A stretch of DNA of 64,000 bases. Origin: G963666535 sp963666535 (GTDB taxonomy: Bacteria; Bacillota; Clostridia; Oscillospirales; Oscillospiraceae). Each line of letters begins with the position of its first letter. The first letter of the stretch is position 1. Below the pieces are notes generated by a model. The model had not been told where the DNA came from and ran no database searches. It saw only the letters and a list, made by a program, of their open reading frames with translations. A program made the position numbers and the translations under genes. The stretch covers positions 1,302,001-1,366,000 of the forward strand of contig OY762913.1 of assembly GCA_963666535.1 (NCBI GenBank). The letters run 5' to 3'. Positions 15,858 through 26,200 of this stretch are shown in pieces.

Positions 15858-17087
15858 ATGGCTTCCCTGAAATACTGGCTGTGGCTTACCCAGCGACGCG
15901 GTCTGGGCGGCGTGCTTACCTGCCAGCTGCTGGAGCGGTTTGGTACGCCGGAGAGCGCCTACTTTGCCGATCCCGGAGAATATGAACTGATCCCAAACCT
16001 GTCCATGGTCGTAAAGAACAGCTTGCTGGACAAGTCTTTAACCGGGGCGGAGCAGATCCTTTCCGACAGTGAGAAGCTGGGACTCCGAATTATGACGCTG
16101 CAGGACGCGGACTATCCGGAACGATTACGCCAGCTTGCGGATGCGCCTGCTGTTTTGTACATCAAGGGCCGCGTGTTCGCCTTTGATGAGGAGGTGGCAA
16201 TCGGCGTAGTCGGCGCCCGAAATGCCACAGGGTACGGGATCCAGACTGCTGGAAAGTTTGGGCTGGAGCTTGCCCGGGCAGGGGCGCTTGTGGTGTCTGG
16301 TATCGCACAGGGCATTGATGCCGCGGTGATCCGCGGCGCTCTGGCGGGAGGCGGCCCGGTGGTGTCGGTTTTAGCGGGCGGTGTGGATGTCATTTATCCC
16401 AAGGAGAACCGGTTCCTCTATGAGGACGTTGCTGCGGTAGGCGCTCTTATGAGTGAATACCCCCCTGGAACAGTCCATAAGGGGGAGCATTTTCCCATTC
16501 GGAACCGCATTATCAGCGGCCTTTCTTTGGGTGTTGTGGCAGTGGAGGGGGCAGAACGCAGCGGAACCCTGATCACAGCGCGGCTGGCATTGGAGCAGGA
16601 CCGGGATATTTTTGCTGTGCCCGGCAACGTGGACGCAGAGATGAGCCGGGGAACCAACCGACTAATTCAGGAGGGCGGTGCGCTACTGGTGACCCGAGCC
16701 GGAGATGTGTTGCGGGAGTATGAGGCACTGTTTCCCAGCAAGATCCAGCGGCAGAAGCCATTGGCGGAAGAGGAAGCAAACAGCCGTCTGTCCGCTGTGG
16801 GAGCAGAAAAGCGTTCCACCGTGCAAGCTGCCCAAAAAGTGGAGGAAACGCATGCGGGGAAAACCTGTATCTCACTGAAAAGTCAGCCCGAACTTTTTAC
16901 GGATGATGAAAAGGAGATTCTGTACGCGTTGATGGAGAAAAGCATGTGTGCGGATGATGTGATTGAAGAAACCCAAATCCCCGCCCGCCGCGTCCTGTCG
17001 GCGCTGACCATGCTGCAGGTGCGCGGCTATGTGACAGAGGGGAAGGGCAGACGGTTTGAGACCCAGATCCGCTTGACGGAAGACTGA
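15858..17087 (+). CDS. dprA: DNA-processing protein DprA
   Basis: DprA (Smf) loads RecA on incoming single-stranded DNA during natural transformation, and is also widely kept in non-competent species. The 409-residue protein has an N-terminal SAM-like helical part (YWLWLTQRRGLGGVLTCQLL), the Rossmann core (GVVGARNATGYG, then SGIAQGIDAAV, then VLAGGVDVIYPKEN) and a C-terminal winged helix (about 345-405). The ATG at 15858 lies 8 bases after AGAAGGAGG. It precedes topA and trmFO, the same order as in Bacillus. No competence gene lies in the window. Confidence 0.95.
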   Translation: MASLKYWLWLTQRRGLGGVLTCQLLERFGTPESAYFADPGEYELIPNLSMVVKNSLLDKSLTGAEQILSDSEKLGLRIMTLQDADYPERLRQLADAPAVLYIKGRVFAFDEEVAIGVVGARNATGYGIQTAGKFGLELARAGALVVSGIAQGIDAAVIRGALAGGGPVVSVLAGGVDVIYPKENRFLYEDVAAVGALMSEYPPGTVHKGEHFPIRNRIISGLSLGVVAVEGAERSGTLITARLALEQDRDIFAVPGNVDAEMSRGTNRLIQEGGALLVTRAGDVLREYEALFPSKIQRQKPLAEEEANSRLSAVGAEKRSTVQAAQKVEETHAGKTCISLKSQPELFTDDEKEILYALMEKSMCADDVIEETQIPARRVLSALTMLQVRGYVTEGKGRRFETQIRLTED

Positions 17088-17132
17088 AGTGGCCGCGCGC
17101 GCGGCAATACCACAAATTTGGAGGGCAACCTT

Positions 17133-19562
17133 ATGGCAAAAACCAATCTGGTTATCGTTGAGTCACCCGCTAAGGCAAAGACAATCGGGAAATATCTTGG
17201 CCCCAATTACAAGGTGAAAGCTTCCATGGGCCACGTCCGTGATTTGCCCAAAAGTAAGATCGGGGTGGATATCGAGGGTGGCTTTATCCCTGATTACCAG
17301 CCCATCAAAGGCAAGGAAGATACCATTGCCGACTTGAAAAAGGCTGCTAAGTCCAGTGACAAAGTCTTTCTTGCCACCGACCCGGATCGCGAGGGAGAGG
17401 CCATTTCCTGGCATCTAAAGGAGCTTTTAAACATACCCGATGATAAGACCTATCGCGTGACGTTCAATGAGATTACCAAAAAGGTCGTCAGCGAGAGCAT
17501 TGCGGCCCCCCGTATCATTGATCAAAATCTGGTGGACGCGCAGCAGGCAAGGCGCATTTTGGATCGCATCGTGGGCTATCAGCTGTCGCCCCTCTTGTGG
17601 AAAAAGATTAAACGCGGCCTTTCGGCGGGACGCGTGCAGTCTGTGGCCACCCGTTTGGTGACCGAGCGCGAAGAGGATATCCGGGCTTTCATACCGGAGG
17701 AATACTGGTCTCTTGCTGTGGAAATGGAGCGGGTTCGTCCCAATCTTGGGGCCCTGAAAGCGCAGTTTTACGGCAGAGAAAAGAAGATGGAGCTGCACAG
17801 CGAAGACGAAGTGAACGCCGTAGTAGAAGCCGTTTCCAATGAGCCATTTTCCGTGCAGAATGTGAAGAGGCAGGACAAACGCCGCGCTCCTGCACCTCCT
17901 TTTATTACCTCCACGCTGCAGCAGGAGGCGTCCCGCAAGCTGAATATGACGCCCCGCCGCACCATGTCCATCGCCCAGCAGATTTACGAAGGGGTGGATA
18001 TCGCAGACGAGGGTACAGTTGGTTTGATCACATACATGAGGACCGACTCCCTCCGCATTTCTGAGGAGGCCATTGCCGACGCCAAAACCTTTATTACCTC
18101 CCGCTACGGCAAGGACTACTATCCGGAGGAGTCCCGTCACTACAAGACCAAGGCAGGCGCCCAGGACGCCCATGAAGCCATTCGCCCCTCGGACATTACG
18201 CTGACGCCGGAGAGTATTAAAAAAGATCTGACCAGTGAGCAATATCGCCTTTATAAGCTGATCTGGAGCCGCTTTTTGGCAAGCCAAATGGCGTCTGCCA
18301 TCTATGACAGTATTTCTGTTGAGGTCGTCAGCGCTGGATATACCTTCCATGCCACCCATTCCAGCATTAAGTTTGCAGGTTTTACCTCTGTGTATGAAGA
18401 GGGTCGGGATGATGATGACGAGGAGAAGCAGTCTCCGCTGCCCGACCTGAAGGAGGGCGAGGCGCTCACGCTGAATCAGCTGGATAAACAGCAGCATTTT
18501 ACACAGCCCCCCGCCCGATACACTGAGGCCACGCTCATCCGAGCCTTGGAAGAAAAGGGGATTGGTCGCCCATCCACCTATGCCCCTACCATCTCCACCA
18601 TCATGGATCGGGAGTATGTGGTGAAGGAGGGAAAGTACCTGCGCACCACGCCGCTTGGTGAGGTGGTCACGGGACTGATGAAGGATAAATTTACCGACAT
18701 TGTAGAGCCTGCCTTTACCGCACAAATGGAAAATGAGCTGGACCAGGTTGAGTCCGGCAAAACGGAGTGGAAGGCCGTGCTTGCCAAGTTCTACAAGGGC
18801 TTTCAAAAGGAACTGAAGCAGGCGGAGACTGATTTGGATGGCGAACGGATTAAGATTCCGGATGAGGTTTCCGAGGAAATTTGTGACCTATGCGGACGCA
18901 ATCTGGTGATCAAATCGGGCAAATTTGGGCGCTTTTTGGCTTGCCCCGGTTACCCTGACTGCACCTTTACCAAGCCCCTTGTGTTGGAAATGCCAGGGAA
19001 ATGCCCCAAATGCGGCAGCCGAATCTTGAAAAAGACCTCCCGGAAGGGTTATGCGTACTACGGCTGTGAGCATAATAATGAGAAGAACGGAAAACCCTGT
19101 GACTTTATGACGTGGGACGTTCCTGTGAAGGAAACTTGCCCCGAGTGCGGACAGACTATGTTTAAAAAATCGGGCAGAGGGTTTAAAAAACCATTCTGCA
19201 TTCATGAAGATTGCCCCAACTTTACTCCCGAGGAAAAGCGGGGTGGCTACAAGAAAAAGACGGATGCCACTTCTGCAGAAGACAAGGGTGAAACACCGAA
19301 CGAAGGGAAACCGGACAAGGAGGCTGCAACCAAGAAAGCGGCTGCGAAGAAGGCTGAGGCGAAGAAACCGGCCGCTAAGACGGCTGCGGCCAAGAAACCG
19401 GCCGCTAAAAAGGCCGCAGCCAAGAAACCGGCCGCTAAAAAGGCCGCAGCCAAGAAACCGGCCGCTAAGACGGCTGCGGCCAAGAAACCGACAGCTAAGA
19501 CGGCTGGGGCTAAAAAACCGGCCCAAAAGAAAAAAACAGACAAGAAGGCAACGACAGAATAA
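17133..19562 (+). CDS. topA: DNA topoisomerase I with Lys/Ala-rich C-terminal tail
   Basis: Type IA topoisomerase that relaxes negative supercoils. The 809-residue protein has a Toprim domain (VIVESPAKAKTI with Glu10; DPDREGE at 83-89), the active-site Tyr301 in GLITYMRTDS, and three C-terminal zinc ribbons (CDLCG...C...C; CPKCG...C...C; CPECG...C...C). After the last finger (about residue 715) comes a tail rich in Lys, Ala and Pro built of 10-residue repeats, like histone H1-type tails, probably binding DNA non-specifically. The ATG at 17133 has GGAGG 8 bases upstream. It lies between dprA and trmFO. Confidence 0.97.
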   Translation: MAKTNLVIVESPAKAKTIGKYLGPNYKVKASMGHVRDLPKSKIGVDIEGGFIPDYQPIKGKEDTIADLKKAAKSSDKVFLATDPDREGEAISWHLKELLNIPDDKTYRVTFNEITKKVVSESIAAPRIIDQNLVDAQQARRILDRIVGYQLSPLLWKKIKRGLSAGRVQSVATRLVTEREEDIRAFIPEEYWSLAVEMERVRPNLGALKAQFYGREKKMELHSEDEVNAVVEAVSNEPFSVQNVKRQDKRRAPAPPFITSTLQQEASRKLNMTPRRTMSIAQQIYEGVDIADEGTVGLITYMRTDSLRISEEAIADAKTFITSRYGKDYYPEESRHYKTKAGAQDAHEAIRPSDITLTPESIKKDLTSEQYRLYKLIWSRFLASQMASAIYDSISVEVVSAGYTFHATHSSIKFAGFTSVYEEGRDDDDEEKQSPLPDLKEGEALTLNQLDKQQHFTQPPARYTEATLIRALEEKGIGRPSTYAPTISTIMDREYVVKEGKYLRTTPLGEVVTGLMKDKFTDIVEPAFTAQMENELDQVESGKTEWKAVLAKFYKGFQKELKQAETDLDGERIKIPDEVSEEICDLCGRNLVIKSGKFGRFLACPGYPDCTFTKPLVLEMPGKCPKCGSRILKKTSRKGYAYYGCEHNNEKNGKPCDFMTWDVPVKETCPECGQTMFKKSGRGFKKPFCIHEDCPNFTPEEKRGGYKKKTDATSAEDKGETPNEGKPDKEAATKKAAAKKAEAKKPAAKTAAAKKPAAKKAAAKKPAAKKAAAKKPAAKTAAAKKPTAKTAGAKKPAQKKKTDKKATTE
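19351..19530 (+). repeat. 30-bp tandem repeats encoding the topA tail
   Basis: Six consecutive 30-bp units (starting 19351, 19381, 19411, 19441, 19471 and 19501, the last diverged), each coding for a variant of KTAAAKKPAA. Units 3 and 4 are identical in sequence. The perfect in-frame repetition suggests copy number can change by slippage or recombination without breaking the gene. Confidence 0.9.
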
Positions 19563-19617
19563 GTCAAAACGGCCTTTTGGGGCGTGGTGGCCAGAAAGAT
19601 AGAAACGGAAGGAACAA

Positions 19618-20922
19618 ATGGAACCTGTGACTGTAATTGGCGCTGGGCTGGCGGGCTGCGAGGCCGCCTGGCAGTTGGCTCAAAGGGGGATTCCCGTGGT
19701 TTTGCGGGAAATGAAACCCCAGAAAATGACCCCCGCGCATCACTCTGAACTGTTTGGAGAGTTGGTGTGCTCCAACTCCCTGCGCTCTGACCAATTGGAA
19801 AATGCGGTGGGACTGCTCAAGGAGGAACTGCGGCGGAGCGGCAGCTTGGTTTTGGCCTGCGCCGACGAGCACCGCGTGGAAGCAGGGGGCGCACTGGCTG
19901 TGGATCGGTGGGGGTTTGCCCGCGCCATCACAGAACAGATCAGAAGCTGTAGCGGCATCACTGTGGTAGAGGGCGAAGTGATGCAATTGCCTGCCGAGGG
20001 AGAGGTGATTGTGGCAACAGGCCCCTTGACCTCTGATGCGCTGGCGGACAACATCAGCGCCTTTTTTCCAGAGAGCGAATATTTAAATTTTTATGACGCA
20101 GCGGCCCCGCTTGTGACCTTTGAAAGCGTGGACATGGAAAAGGCATGGTTTGCTTCCCGCTATGACAAGGGAACCGCTGATTACATTAATTGCGCCATGA
20201 CCGAAGAAGAGTACCATGCCTTCTGGACCGAACTTTGCGCCGCGCAGCAGGCAGAGGTACACGGGTTTGAAGACAAAAACGTGTTTGAGGGCTGCATGCC
20301 CGTGGAGGTGATGGCGCGGCGGGGGATTCAGACGTTATGCTACGGGCCGCTGAAGCCAAAGGGCTTGCGCGATCCCAAAACGGGGAAGGAGCCCTACGCT
20401 GTGGTGCAGCTTCGGCGGGACAATGACGAGGGAAGCATTTACAATCTGGTGGGCTTCCAGACTCACCTGAAATTTCCCGAGCAGAAAAGGGTCTTTTCCA
20501 TGATTCCGGCTCTTCACAATGCGGAATTTGTCCGTTACGGCGTTATGCACCGCAATACCTATTTGGATTCACCGCGTTTGCTGGACCGTTATTACAGGGT
20601 GCGGAAGCAGCCGCGTATTGCGTTTGCGGGACAGGTAACTGGTGTGGAAGGCTATGTGGAATCCACCGCCTCCGGCTTTCTGGCTGCCGTGGAGCTTGCA
20701 AACCGGCTGCGGGGTAAGGCTCCGGTGGATTTCCCTCAGGAGACGGCCATCGGCGCGCTGGCACAGTATGTCAGCAATGAAAGCGTGACCCAATTTCAGC
20801 CGATGAATGTGAATTTCGGCATTATCCCACCCCTTGACTACAAGGGAAAGGGGAAGCGGGAGAAAAACGCGGAGCTGTCCAAAAGAGCGCTGGAAATGTT
20901 GGCACAGCTGGATTTGACATAG
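19618..20922 (+). CDS. trmFO: Methylenetetrahydrofolate-tRNA (uracil-5-)-methyltransferase TrmFO
   Basis: Makes 5-methyluridine at position 54 of the tRNA T-loop using methylenetetrahydrofolate and FAD, the route of most Firmicutes in place of TrmA. The 434-residue protein begins with an FAD-binding GxGxxG (VIGAGLAGCEAAWQLAQRG) and has the family segments REMKPQKMTPAHH, LVCSNSLRSD and, late, GQVTGVEGYVESTASG. The start has GGAAGGAA upstream. It completes the dprA-topA-trmFO group. Confidence 0.97.
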   Translation: MEPVTVIGAGLAGCEAAWQLAQRGIPVVLREMKPQKMTPAHHSELFGELVCSNSLRSDQLENAVGLLKEELRRSGSLVLACADEHRVEAGGALAVDRWGFARAITEQIRSCSGITVVEGEVMQLPAEGEVIVATGPLTSDALADNISAFFPESEYLNFYDAAAPLVTFESVDMEKAWFASRYDKGTADYINCAMTEEEYHAFWTELCAAQQAEVHGFEDKNVFEGCMPVEVMARRGIQTLCYGPLKPKGLRDPKTGKEPYAVVQLRRDNDEGSIYNLVGFQTHLKFPEQKRVFSMIPALHNAEFVRYGVMHRNTYLDSPRLLDRYYRVRKQPRIAFAGQVTGVEGYVESTASGFLAAVELANRLRGKAPVDFPQETAIGALAQYVSNESVTQFQPMNVNFGIIPPLDYKGKGKREKNAELSKRALEMLAQLDLT

Positions 20923-20955
20923 GAATGCAACGATCGAGAGGAAGTGCTTCAAGAC

Positions 20956-21993
20956 ATGAGAATCATTGTGGATGCAATGGGCGGAGATAACGCACCAACC
21001 GCGCCGGTAAAGGGCGCGCTGGAAGCGGTAGCGGAATATGGCGTGGAGGTCATTCTGGTCGGACGGGGCGAGGAAATTTTAAACGTTTTGCGGGAAAATG
21101 GGATCGGGGATCTTCCGGCAGGACTGGAGATCGCCCATGCCGACCAGGTGGTGGAAATGTGCGACAATCCCGCCACAGCATTCAAAGAGAAAAAAGACTC
21201 GTCACTGACCGTGGGACTGAATCTGTTGAAGGATGGCACGGGCAACGCCTTTGTCTCCGCAGGCAGCACAGGGGCGCTGCTGTCTGCTGCGACACTGATG
21301 ATCAAGCGCGTTAAGGGCATCCGGCGTGCGGCGCTGGCGCCCATCGTTCCCACCGGGAAGGGGGGCGCAATTCTGATTGATTGCGGCGCCAATGTTGAGT
21401 GCACACCGGAATATCTGCTCCAGTTCGCGTTTATGGGGACCTATTACGCCGAACGGATTCTTGGCTGTCCCGAGCCCCGGGTGGGCTTATTGAATATCGG
21501 CACGGAAGAGAGCAAGGGGACACAGCTGCAACGGGAGGCCTATGTGTTGCTGAAAAAAGCAGACGCAGAGGGACGGCTGCATTTTGCGGGCAATGTGGAG
21601 GCGCGGGAGGCCGTGGAAGGCAGCGTAGAGGTCATTGTTGCCGATGGGTATTCTGGAAATATATTCCTAAAAACCATGGAGGGAACAGGGTTGTTCCTTG
21701 CCAGGGAAATCAAGAACATGTTCAAAAAGAATTTGTTTACCAAGCTGGCGGCACTGCTGGTAAAGGATGGAATTCGGAATTTTAAGAAGATTATGGATTC
21801 TGGCGAGGTGGGGGGAACGGCTTTGCTGGGTATTTCAAAGCCAGTGATTAAGGCCCACGGCTCTTCCGATGCCTATGCAATCAAAAACGCGATTCATCAG
21901 GCCATGCAATTTGCCGATTGTGGTATGATTGAGAATATTGCGGAGAATATTGAATACATGCGTTTGCCGGTGAAGCCGAACGGGGAGCAGTAA
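20956..21993 (+). CDS. plsX: Phosphate acyltransferase PlsX
   Basis: Converts acyl-ACP to acyl-phosphate, the donor for the first step of phospholipid synthesis. The 345-residue protein starts with the family N-terminus IIVDAMGGDNAP and contains GSTGALLSAATLMI, the segment ILIDCGANVE and VADGYSGNIFLKTMEG. The ATG at 20956 was preferred on this N-terminus, although GAGAGG lies rather far upstream (14 bases) and a GTG at 20944 is possible. acpP follows from its own promoter, in the order plsX-acpP-rnc-smc-ftsY, without the fabD-fabG genes that often sit here. Confidence 0.95.
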   Translation: MRIIVDAMGGDNAPTAPVKGALEAVAEYGVEVILVGRGEEILNVLRENGIGDLPAGLEIAHADQVVEMCDNPATAFKEKKDSSLTVGLNLLKDGTGNAFVSAGSTGALLSAATLMIKRVKGIRRAALAPIVPTGKGGAILIDCGANVECTPEYLLQFAFMGTYYAERILGCPEPRVGLLNIGTEESKGTQLQREAYVLLKKADAEGRLHFAGNVEAREAVEGSVEVIVADGYSGNIFLKTMEGTGLFLAREIKNMFKKNLFTKLAALLVKDGIRNFKKIMDSGEVGGTALLGISKPVIKAHGSSDAYAIKNAIHQAMQFADCGMIENIAENIEYMRLPVKPNGEQ

Positions 21994-22037
21994 GCACTCG
22001 CTGCGGCTAATTTGGCTGTGAATTTATGAAAAGCCTA

Positions 22038-22066
22038 TTGACAGTCTGGGTGAATGTGCCTATTAT
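22038..22066 (+). promoter_or_regulatory. Sigma-A promoter of acpP
   Basis: TTGACA (22038-22043), 17-bp spacer, TATTAT (22061-22066). It would allow acyl carrier protein, needed in large amount, to be made independently of plsX. Confidence 0.82.
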
Positions 22067-22103
22067 TTGTTGTAGAATACGAGTTACGAAGGAGCGATTT
22101 CAA

Positions 22104-22340
22104 ATGATTTTGGAGAAACTGAGCGCTATGATCGCAGAACAGTTCAGTGTGGAGGAAGGCTCTATCACGATGGATACGACATTTGCGGATGATCTGGGCG
22201 CGGACTCTCTGGATATTGTGGAACTGTCTATGGCATTGGAAGACAAATTCGGCATTGAAGAGATGAGCGAAGAAGACATTGGAACCATTGTAACGGTAGG
22301 AGACTTGGTCAAGTACCTCCAGAACCGGGTAGGCGAATAA
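22104..22340 (+). CDS. acpP: Acyl carrier protein
   Basis: A 78-residue acidic carrier protein of fatty acid synthesis. The phosphopantetheine attachment serine is Ser35 in the LGADSLDIVE motif. The length and helix pattern are normal; the helix III segment (EEMSEEDIGTIVTVGD) departs somewhat from the common IxDEDAEKIxTVGD but keeps the TVGD turn. The ATG at 22104 has GAAGGAG upstream and lies about 30 bases downstream of the predicted transcription start. A strong terminator follows. Confidence 0.96.
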   Translation: MILEKLSAMIAEQFSVEEGSITMDTTFADDLGADSLDIVELSMALEDKFGIEEMSEEDIGTIVTVGDLVKYLQNRVGE

Positions 22341-22346
22341 AAACAG

Positions 22347-22379
22347 ACAAAGTCTCGCTCACGGCGAGACTTTGTTTTT
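22347..22379 (+). terminator. Rho-independent terminator of acpP
   Basis: A 12-bp perfect stem (22347-22358 with 22364-22375) followed by TTTT. It lies 16 bases before the rnc start, so rnc depends on read-through or an unseen promoter. Confidence 0.88.
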
Positions 22380-22395
22380 GAAATGAGGATCTGAC

Positions 22396-23067
22396 ATGGA
22401 TACATTGGAGGAACGGCTGGGCTACGTTTTTCAGGACAAGGGTTTGTTGGAAAGCGCGTTGCACCACAGCTCTTACGCCAACGAGAACAAAGCAAAATGC
22501 ATATCCAGCAACGAACGCCTGGAATTTTTGGGCGATGCGATCCTTGGTATGGTGGTGGCGGATTATTTGTTTCGCAATTGCCCGGATATGCCCGAGGGAG
22601 AGCTGACCCGAACCCGTGCGGCGCTGGTATGCGAGGGCAGCCTTGTGGTGGTGGCACACGAACTGGATTTAGGCAGCTTCTTGAAGCTGGGCAAGGGCGA
22701 GGAAATCGGCGGCGGACGCAACCGACCTTCCATCCAGGCAGACGCTGTGGAGGCCGTTTTGGCTGCGGTGTATCTGGACGGCGGCATTGGAAGTGCCCGG
22801 AAGATCATCAGCCGTTTTATTTTAAGCCGCAGTAGTGCAGACATTGCATCCAACCGCGACTATAAGACTGCCCTGCAGGAAGTAGTACAACGGGAAAACG
22901 GCCAGGTCCTGACCTACCAGCTTGTAGGCGAGCACGGTCCTGATCACGCCAAAGTGTTTCTGGTAGAGGTGTGTCTCAATGGCAACGTGATTGGCTCCGG
23001 CGAGGGACGCAGCAAGAAAGAGGCGGAGCAGGCGGCGGCACAGGTTGCCATCGGACAGCTGAAATAA
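22396..23067 (+). CDS. rnc: Ribonuclease III
   Basis: Double-strand-specific endoribonuclease that matures rRNA and some mRNAs. The 223-residue protein has the signature NERLEFLGDAILGMVVADYLF and the second acidic site (ADAVEAVLAAVYLDGG) in the catalytic domain, then a double-stranded RNA-binding domain (about 155-222, DYKTALQEVVQ through SKKEAEQAAAQVAI). Start ATG at 22396 follows TGAGGATC, a weak ribosome site. It precedes smc as in Bacillus. The window also carries Mini-RNase III (52588-52989). Confidence 0.96.
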   Translation: MDTLEERLGYVFQDKGLLESALHHSSYANENKAKCISSNERLEFLGDAILGMVVADYLFRNCPDMPEGELTRTRAALVCEGSLVVVAHELDLGSFLKLGKGEEIGGGRNRPSIQADAVEAVLAAVYLDGGIGSARKIISRFILSRSSADIASNRDYKTALQEVVQRENGQVLTYQLVGEHGPDHAKVFLVEVCLNGNVIGSGEGRSKKEAEQAAAQVAIGQLK

Positions 23068-23076
23068 GGAAGAGGA

Positions 23077-23105
23077 AAAGGGCGCCGCTTGTGCGGCGCT
23101 CCTTT
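23077..23105 (+). terminator. Terminator after rnc
   Basis: A GC-rich hairpin with AAAGG-GCGCCGC on the left and GCGGCGC-TCCTTT on the right, with a four-base loop. The T-run is only three long. Confidence 0.65.
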
Positions 23106-23134
23106 GCGTTGCTCCACTTTTTGGTGGAAAACGT

Positions 23135-23163
23135 TTGCAAAACACGGTGCAGATTGGTATAAT
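23135..23163 (+). promoter_or_regulatory. Sigma-A promoter of smc
   Basis: TTGCAA (23135-23140), 17-bp spacer, TATAAT (23158-23163) with a TG one base upstream of the -10 (extended -10). The predicted transcription start near 23170 leaves only about 5 bases before the ATG at 23175, which argues for the TTG start at 23214. Confidence 0.82.
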
Positions 23164-23213
23164 AATTTATTACTATGTATGTGTTTGCCCAGTTGAGATG
23201 TGAGGTGTGCCAT

Positions 23214-26200
23214 TTGTATTTAAAAGCACTGGAAATACAGGGTTTTAAATCGTTTCCAGATAAGACCGTCCTCACTTTTGGCGAGGACATCACCGCAATC
23301 GTGGGTCCAAACGGCAGCGGGAAATCAAATATTTCCGACGCGATCCGGTGGGTGATGGGGGAACAGTCCACCCGAGCCCTGCGCGGAGGCAAGATGGAGG
23401 ATGTTATTTTTGGCGGTACGCAAAAGCGAAATCAGCTGGGTTTTGCCGAAGTTTCGCTGGTGCTGGACAATACGGAACATATCTTTGACATGGAGGAAAG
23501 CGAAGTTATGGTTACCCGCCGGTATTACCGTTCGGGTGAAAGTGAATACTACATCAACCGGCGTTCCGTCCGTCTCAAAGACGTCAATGAGCTGTTTATG
23601 GATACTGGTTTGGGCAGAGAGGGATACTCCATTATCGGACAGGGCCGGATCGACGAAATCCTATCCGTGAAAAGCGCGGATCGCCGCGAAGTGTTTGAAG
23701 AAGCGGCGGGAATTTCCCGCTTCCGGCACCGCAAGGAGGAGTCCGAGCGCAAGCTGCAGCATACCGAGGAGAATCTGATTCGTATCAACGATAAGATTGA
23801 TGAGTTAGAACTGCAGGTGGGGCCGCTGCGGGAACAGGCGGAAAAGGCCAAGAAGTTCCTGGTTCTGCGGGACGAGCTGCGGGGGCTTGAGATTTCTGTG
23901 TGGCTGGAAAACCTGGAAAAGGTCCGGCAAAGCGGGATGAAGACCCTTTCAGATTATGAAAATGCCGTTCGCCACAAGGAGAACACACAGAAAACTGTGG
24001 AGGAGTTGTATGCGGCTGCCGAACAGTACGCCGAGCAGATGCGGGAAAAGGACATGGAGATCGACCGCATCCGTTTTTCCATGTCTTCCGGTGAGGCAAC
24101 GGTAAGCGAACTGGAAAGCGCGGTGGCAGTGCTGAACACCAATGTTCAGAACAATCTGGATAATGCCCAGCGCATTCGGGACGAGCTGGAACAACAGGAC
24201 GGCCGCGCAGGCAGCATCACCGGGCAGATTGCAGAACGCCGGGAACGACTGGAAGCAATCTTACAGCAGCAGGAGACCCTGCGGGCACAGCTTGCCCAAA
24301 AGCAGGTGCAGGCCGACGAGATGAACCGCTCCGCGGGCAGCATTACCCAGGAGTTGGAGCGTTTGCGGCAAAAGCAAGCGGTAGAAACTGCTTCCGCGGC
24401 AGAAGCCAAGGCTCTTTTTTCCGCACTGGCTGCCGCCGCGCAGGAACTGCTGGACCGGGATGAAGCCGTGCGGCGGGAATTGGCTGTTGGGGAAGAACGG
24501 GTCACAGAGGCCAAAAACGAACTGGCCAGAGTCACGAAAGCCAGAAGCGACGCCTGCGAAGAGCGGGATTCCATTGCTAATATGATAAGCGGATACAGCC
24601 TGCGCCTGGAAAGCCGCCGGAAAAAAGCCAGGGAGGCAGAGGAAAAACGCGTCAACCTCCAAATGGAGGAGAATGCACTTAAGTCCCGCATTCACATGCT
24701 GACCGAGATGGAGAAGATGCACGAGGGCTTTTCTAAGGCGGTCAAGCTGGTGATGGGAGAAGCCGAGCGGGGCGGACTGCAGAACATTCACGGCCCCGTG
24801 GCGGGCCTTATTCACGTGCCGGAGCGCTACACCGTGGCGGTGGAGATCGCACTGGGCGGCGCCATGCAAAACGTGGTGGTGGAGCGGGAAGAGGACGGAA
24901 AGGCCGCGATTCATTATCTCAAGCGCAGAGACGCGGGGCGGGCCACCTTTTTGCCCCTATCCTCCATTCAGCCCAGCGACCTGCGCGAGAAAGAAGTGGC
25001 GCGGGAGAAGGGCTTTATCGGCATTGCCAGTGATCTGATTGAGTATGACCCAAAATACCGCGCGGTTTTTGCCAATTTGCTGGGCCGTGTGGTGGTGGCA
25101 GAGGATATAGATGCCGCCATCGCCATGGCACGAAAATTTGGGTATCGATTCCGTATCGTGACACTGGATGGGCAGGTGTTCAATGCCGGCGGGTCCATGA
25201 CCGGCGGCTCTGCCAATCGCAGCGCAGGCATCCTCAGCCGGGCAAACGAACTGGAGCGGCTGGGGGAGCAGATTGCCGGTGTTCAACAGTCGCTCAGCGC
25301 GGCTGTCAAAAGTGCGGAAGAGCTCAACCGCGAAGTCACGGCAGCCGAGTATGAGATGGAGACCGCGCTGGCCCAGCGCCGCCAGAGCGAGGATGCCGTT
25401 CTTAAGCTGGAGGAGCGCTGCACTAGCCTGACCAATATGGAGACCGATCTGGAGCGGCAGCGGGATGCACTGCGGACAGAGCTGGAGCAGATTATGGCTC
25501 GTTCCGTTCAGGTGGAGAACGATACGACTGCCGCAAGAAACCGCATTGAAGAGCTGGAGGGGGCCGCTGAGGCCGCTCGCAGTGAAGCGGAGGGAAAGCT
25601 GCAGGGGCAGACCGACCTGCACAGCCGCGCGGCAGAGGCCGGACGGGAAGTGGCCGAGCTGAATGTGCGCATCGCCGCGCTGGAAGCAGAACGGAATACC
25701 TCACGCCAGAGTCTGGAGGAATTAGAAGGTCTGCACCGGGAGATGAGCGGCGACCGGGAACAACGGCTTGCGCTCATTGGCGAGTATGAGGCGAAAAATG
25801 ATGCAATTAAGGCCGAGATATTGGAAAGGGGCCAGCAGCTGCAAACCATTCGCGCGGCAAACCAGAACCAAACCGACGATATCCGCCGACTGAATGAAGA
25901 AAAGATTACCTTGGAAGCCCAGCGCGTGAAGGCGGATAAGGACAGCCGGGACAAGAATACCGAACTGCTGTCCATGGAACGTGAGGTTTCTGTTTTGGAA
26001 CAGAAGAAGCTGTCCACTGCCATGGAGGAGAAGCAGCTTCTGGACAGGCTGTGGGATACCTATGAGCTGTCTCACGAGGCGGCGAAGGCGCAGCGTATTG
26101 AATTGGAATCGGTGCAAAAGGCGACCCGCAGGATCGGCGAACTTAAACGGGGGATCACGGATCTTGGCAACATCAATGTCGGCGCTATTGAGGAATTTCA

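Noticed and set aside
17427..18806. 459-codon minus-strand frame across topA
   Set aside because: Antisense shadow of topoisomerase I; no ribosome site or family match.
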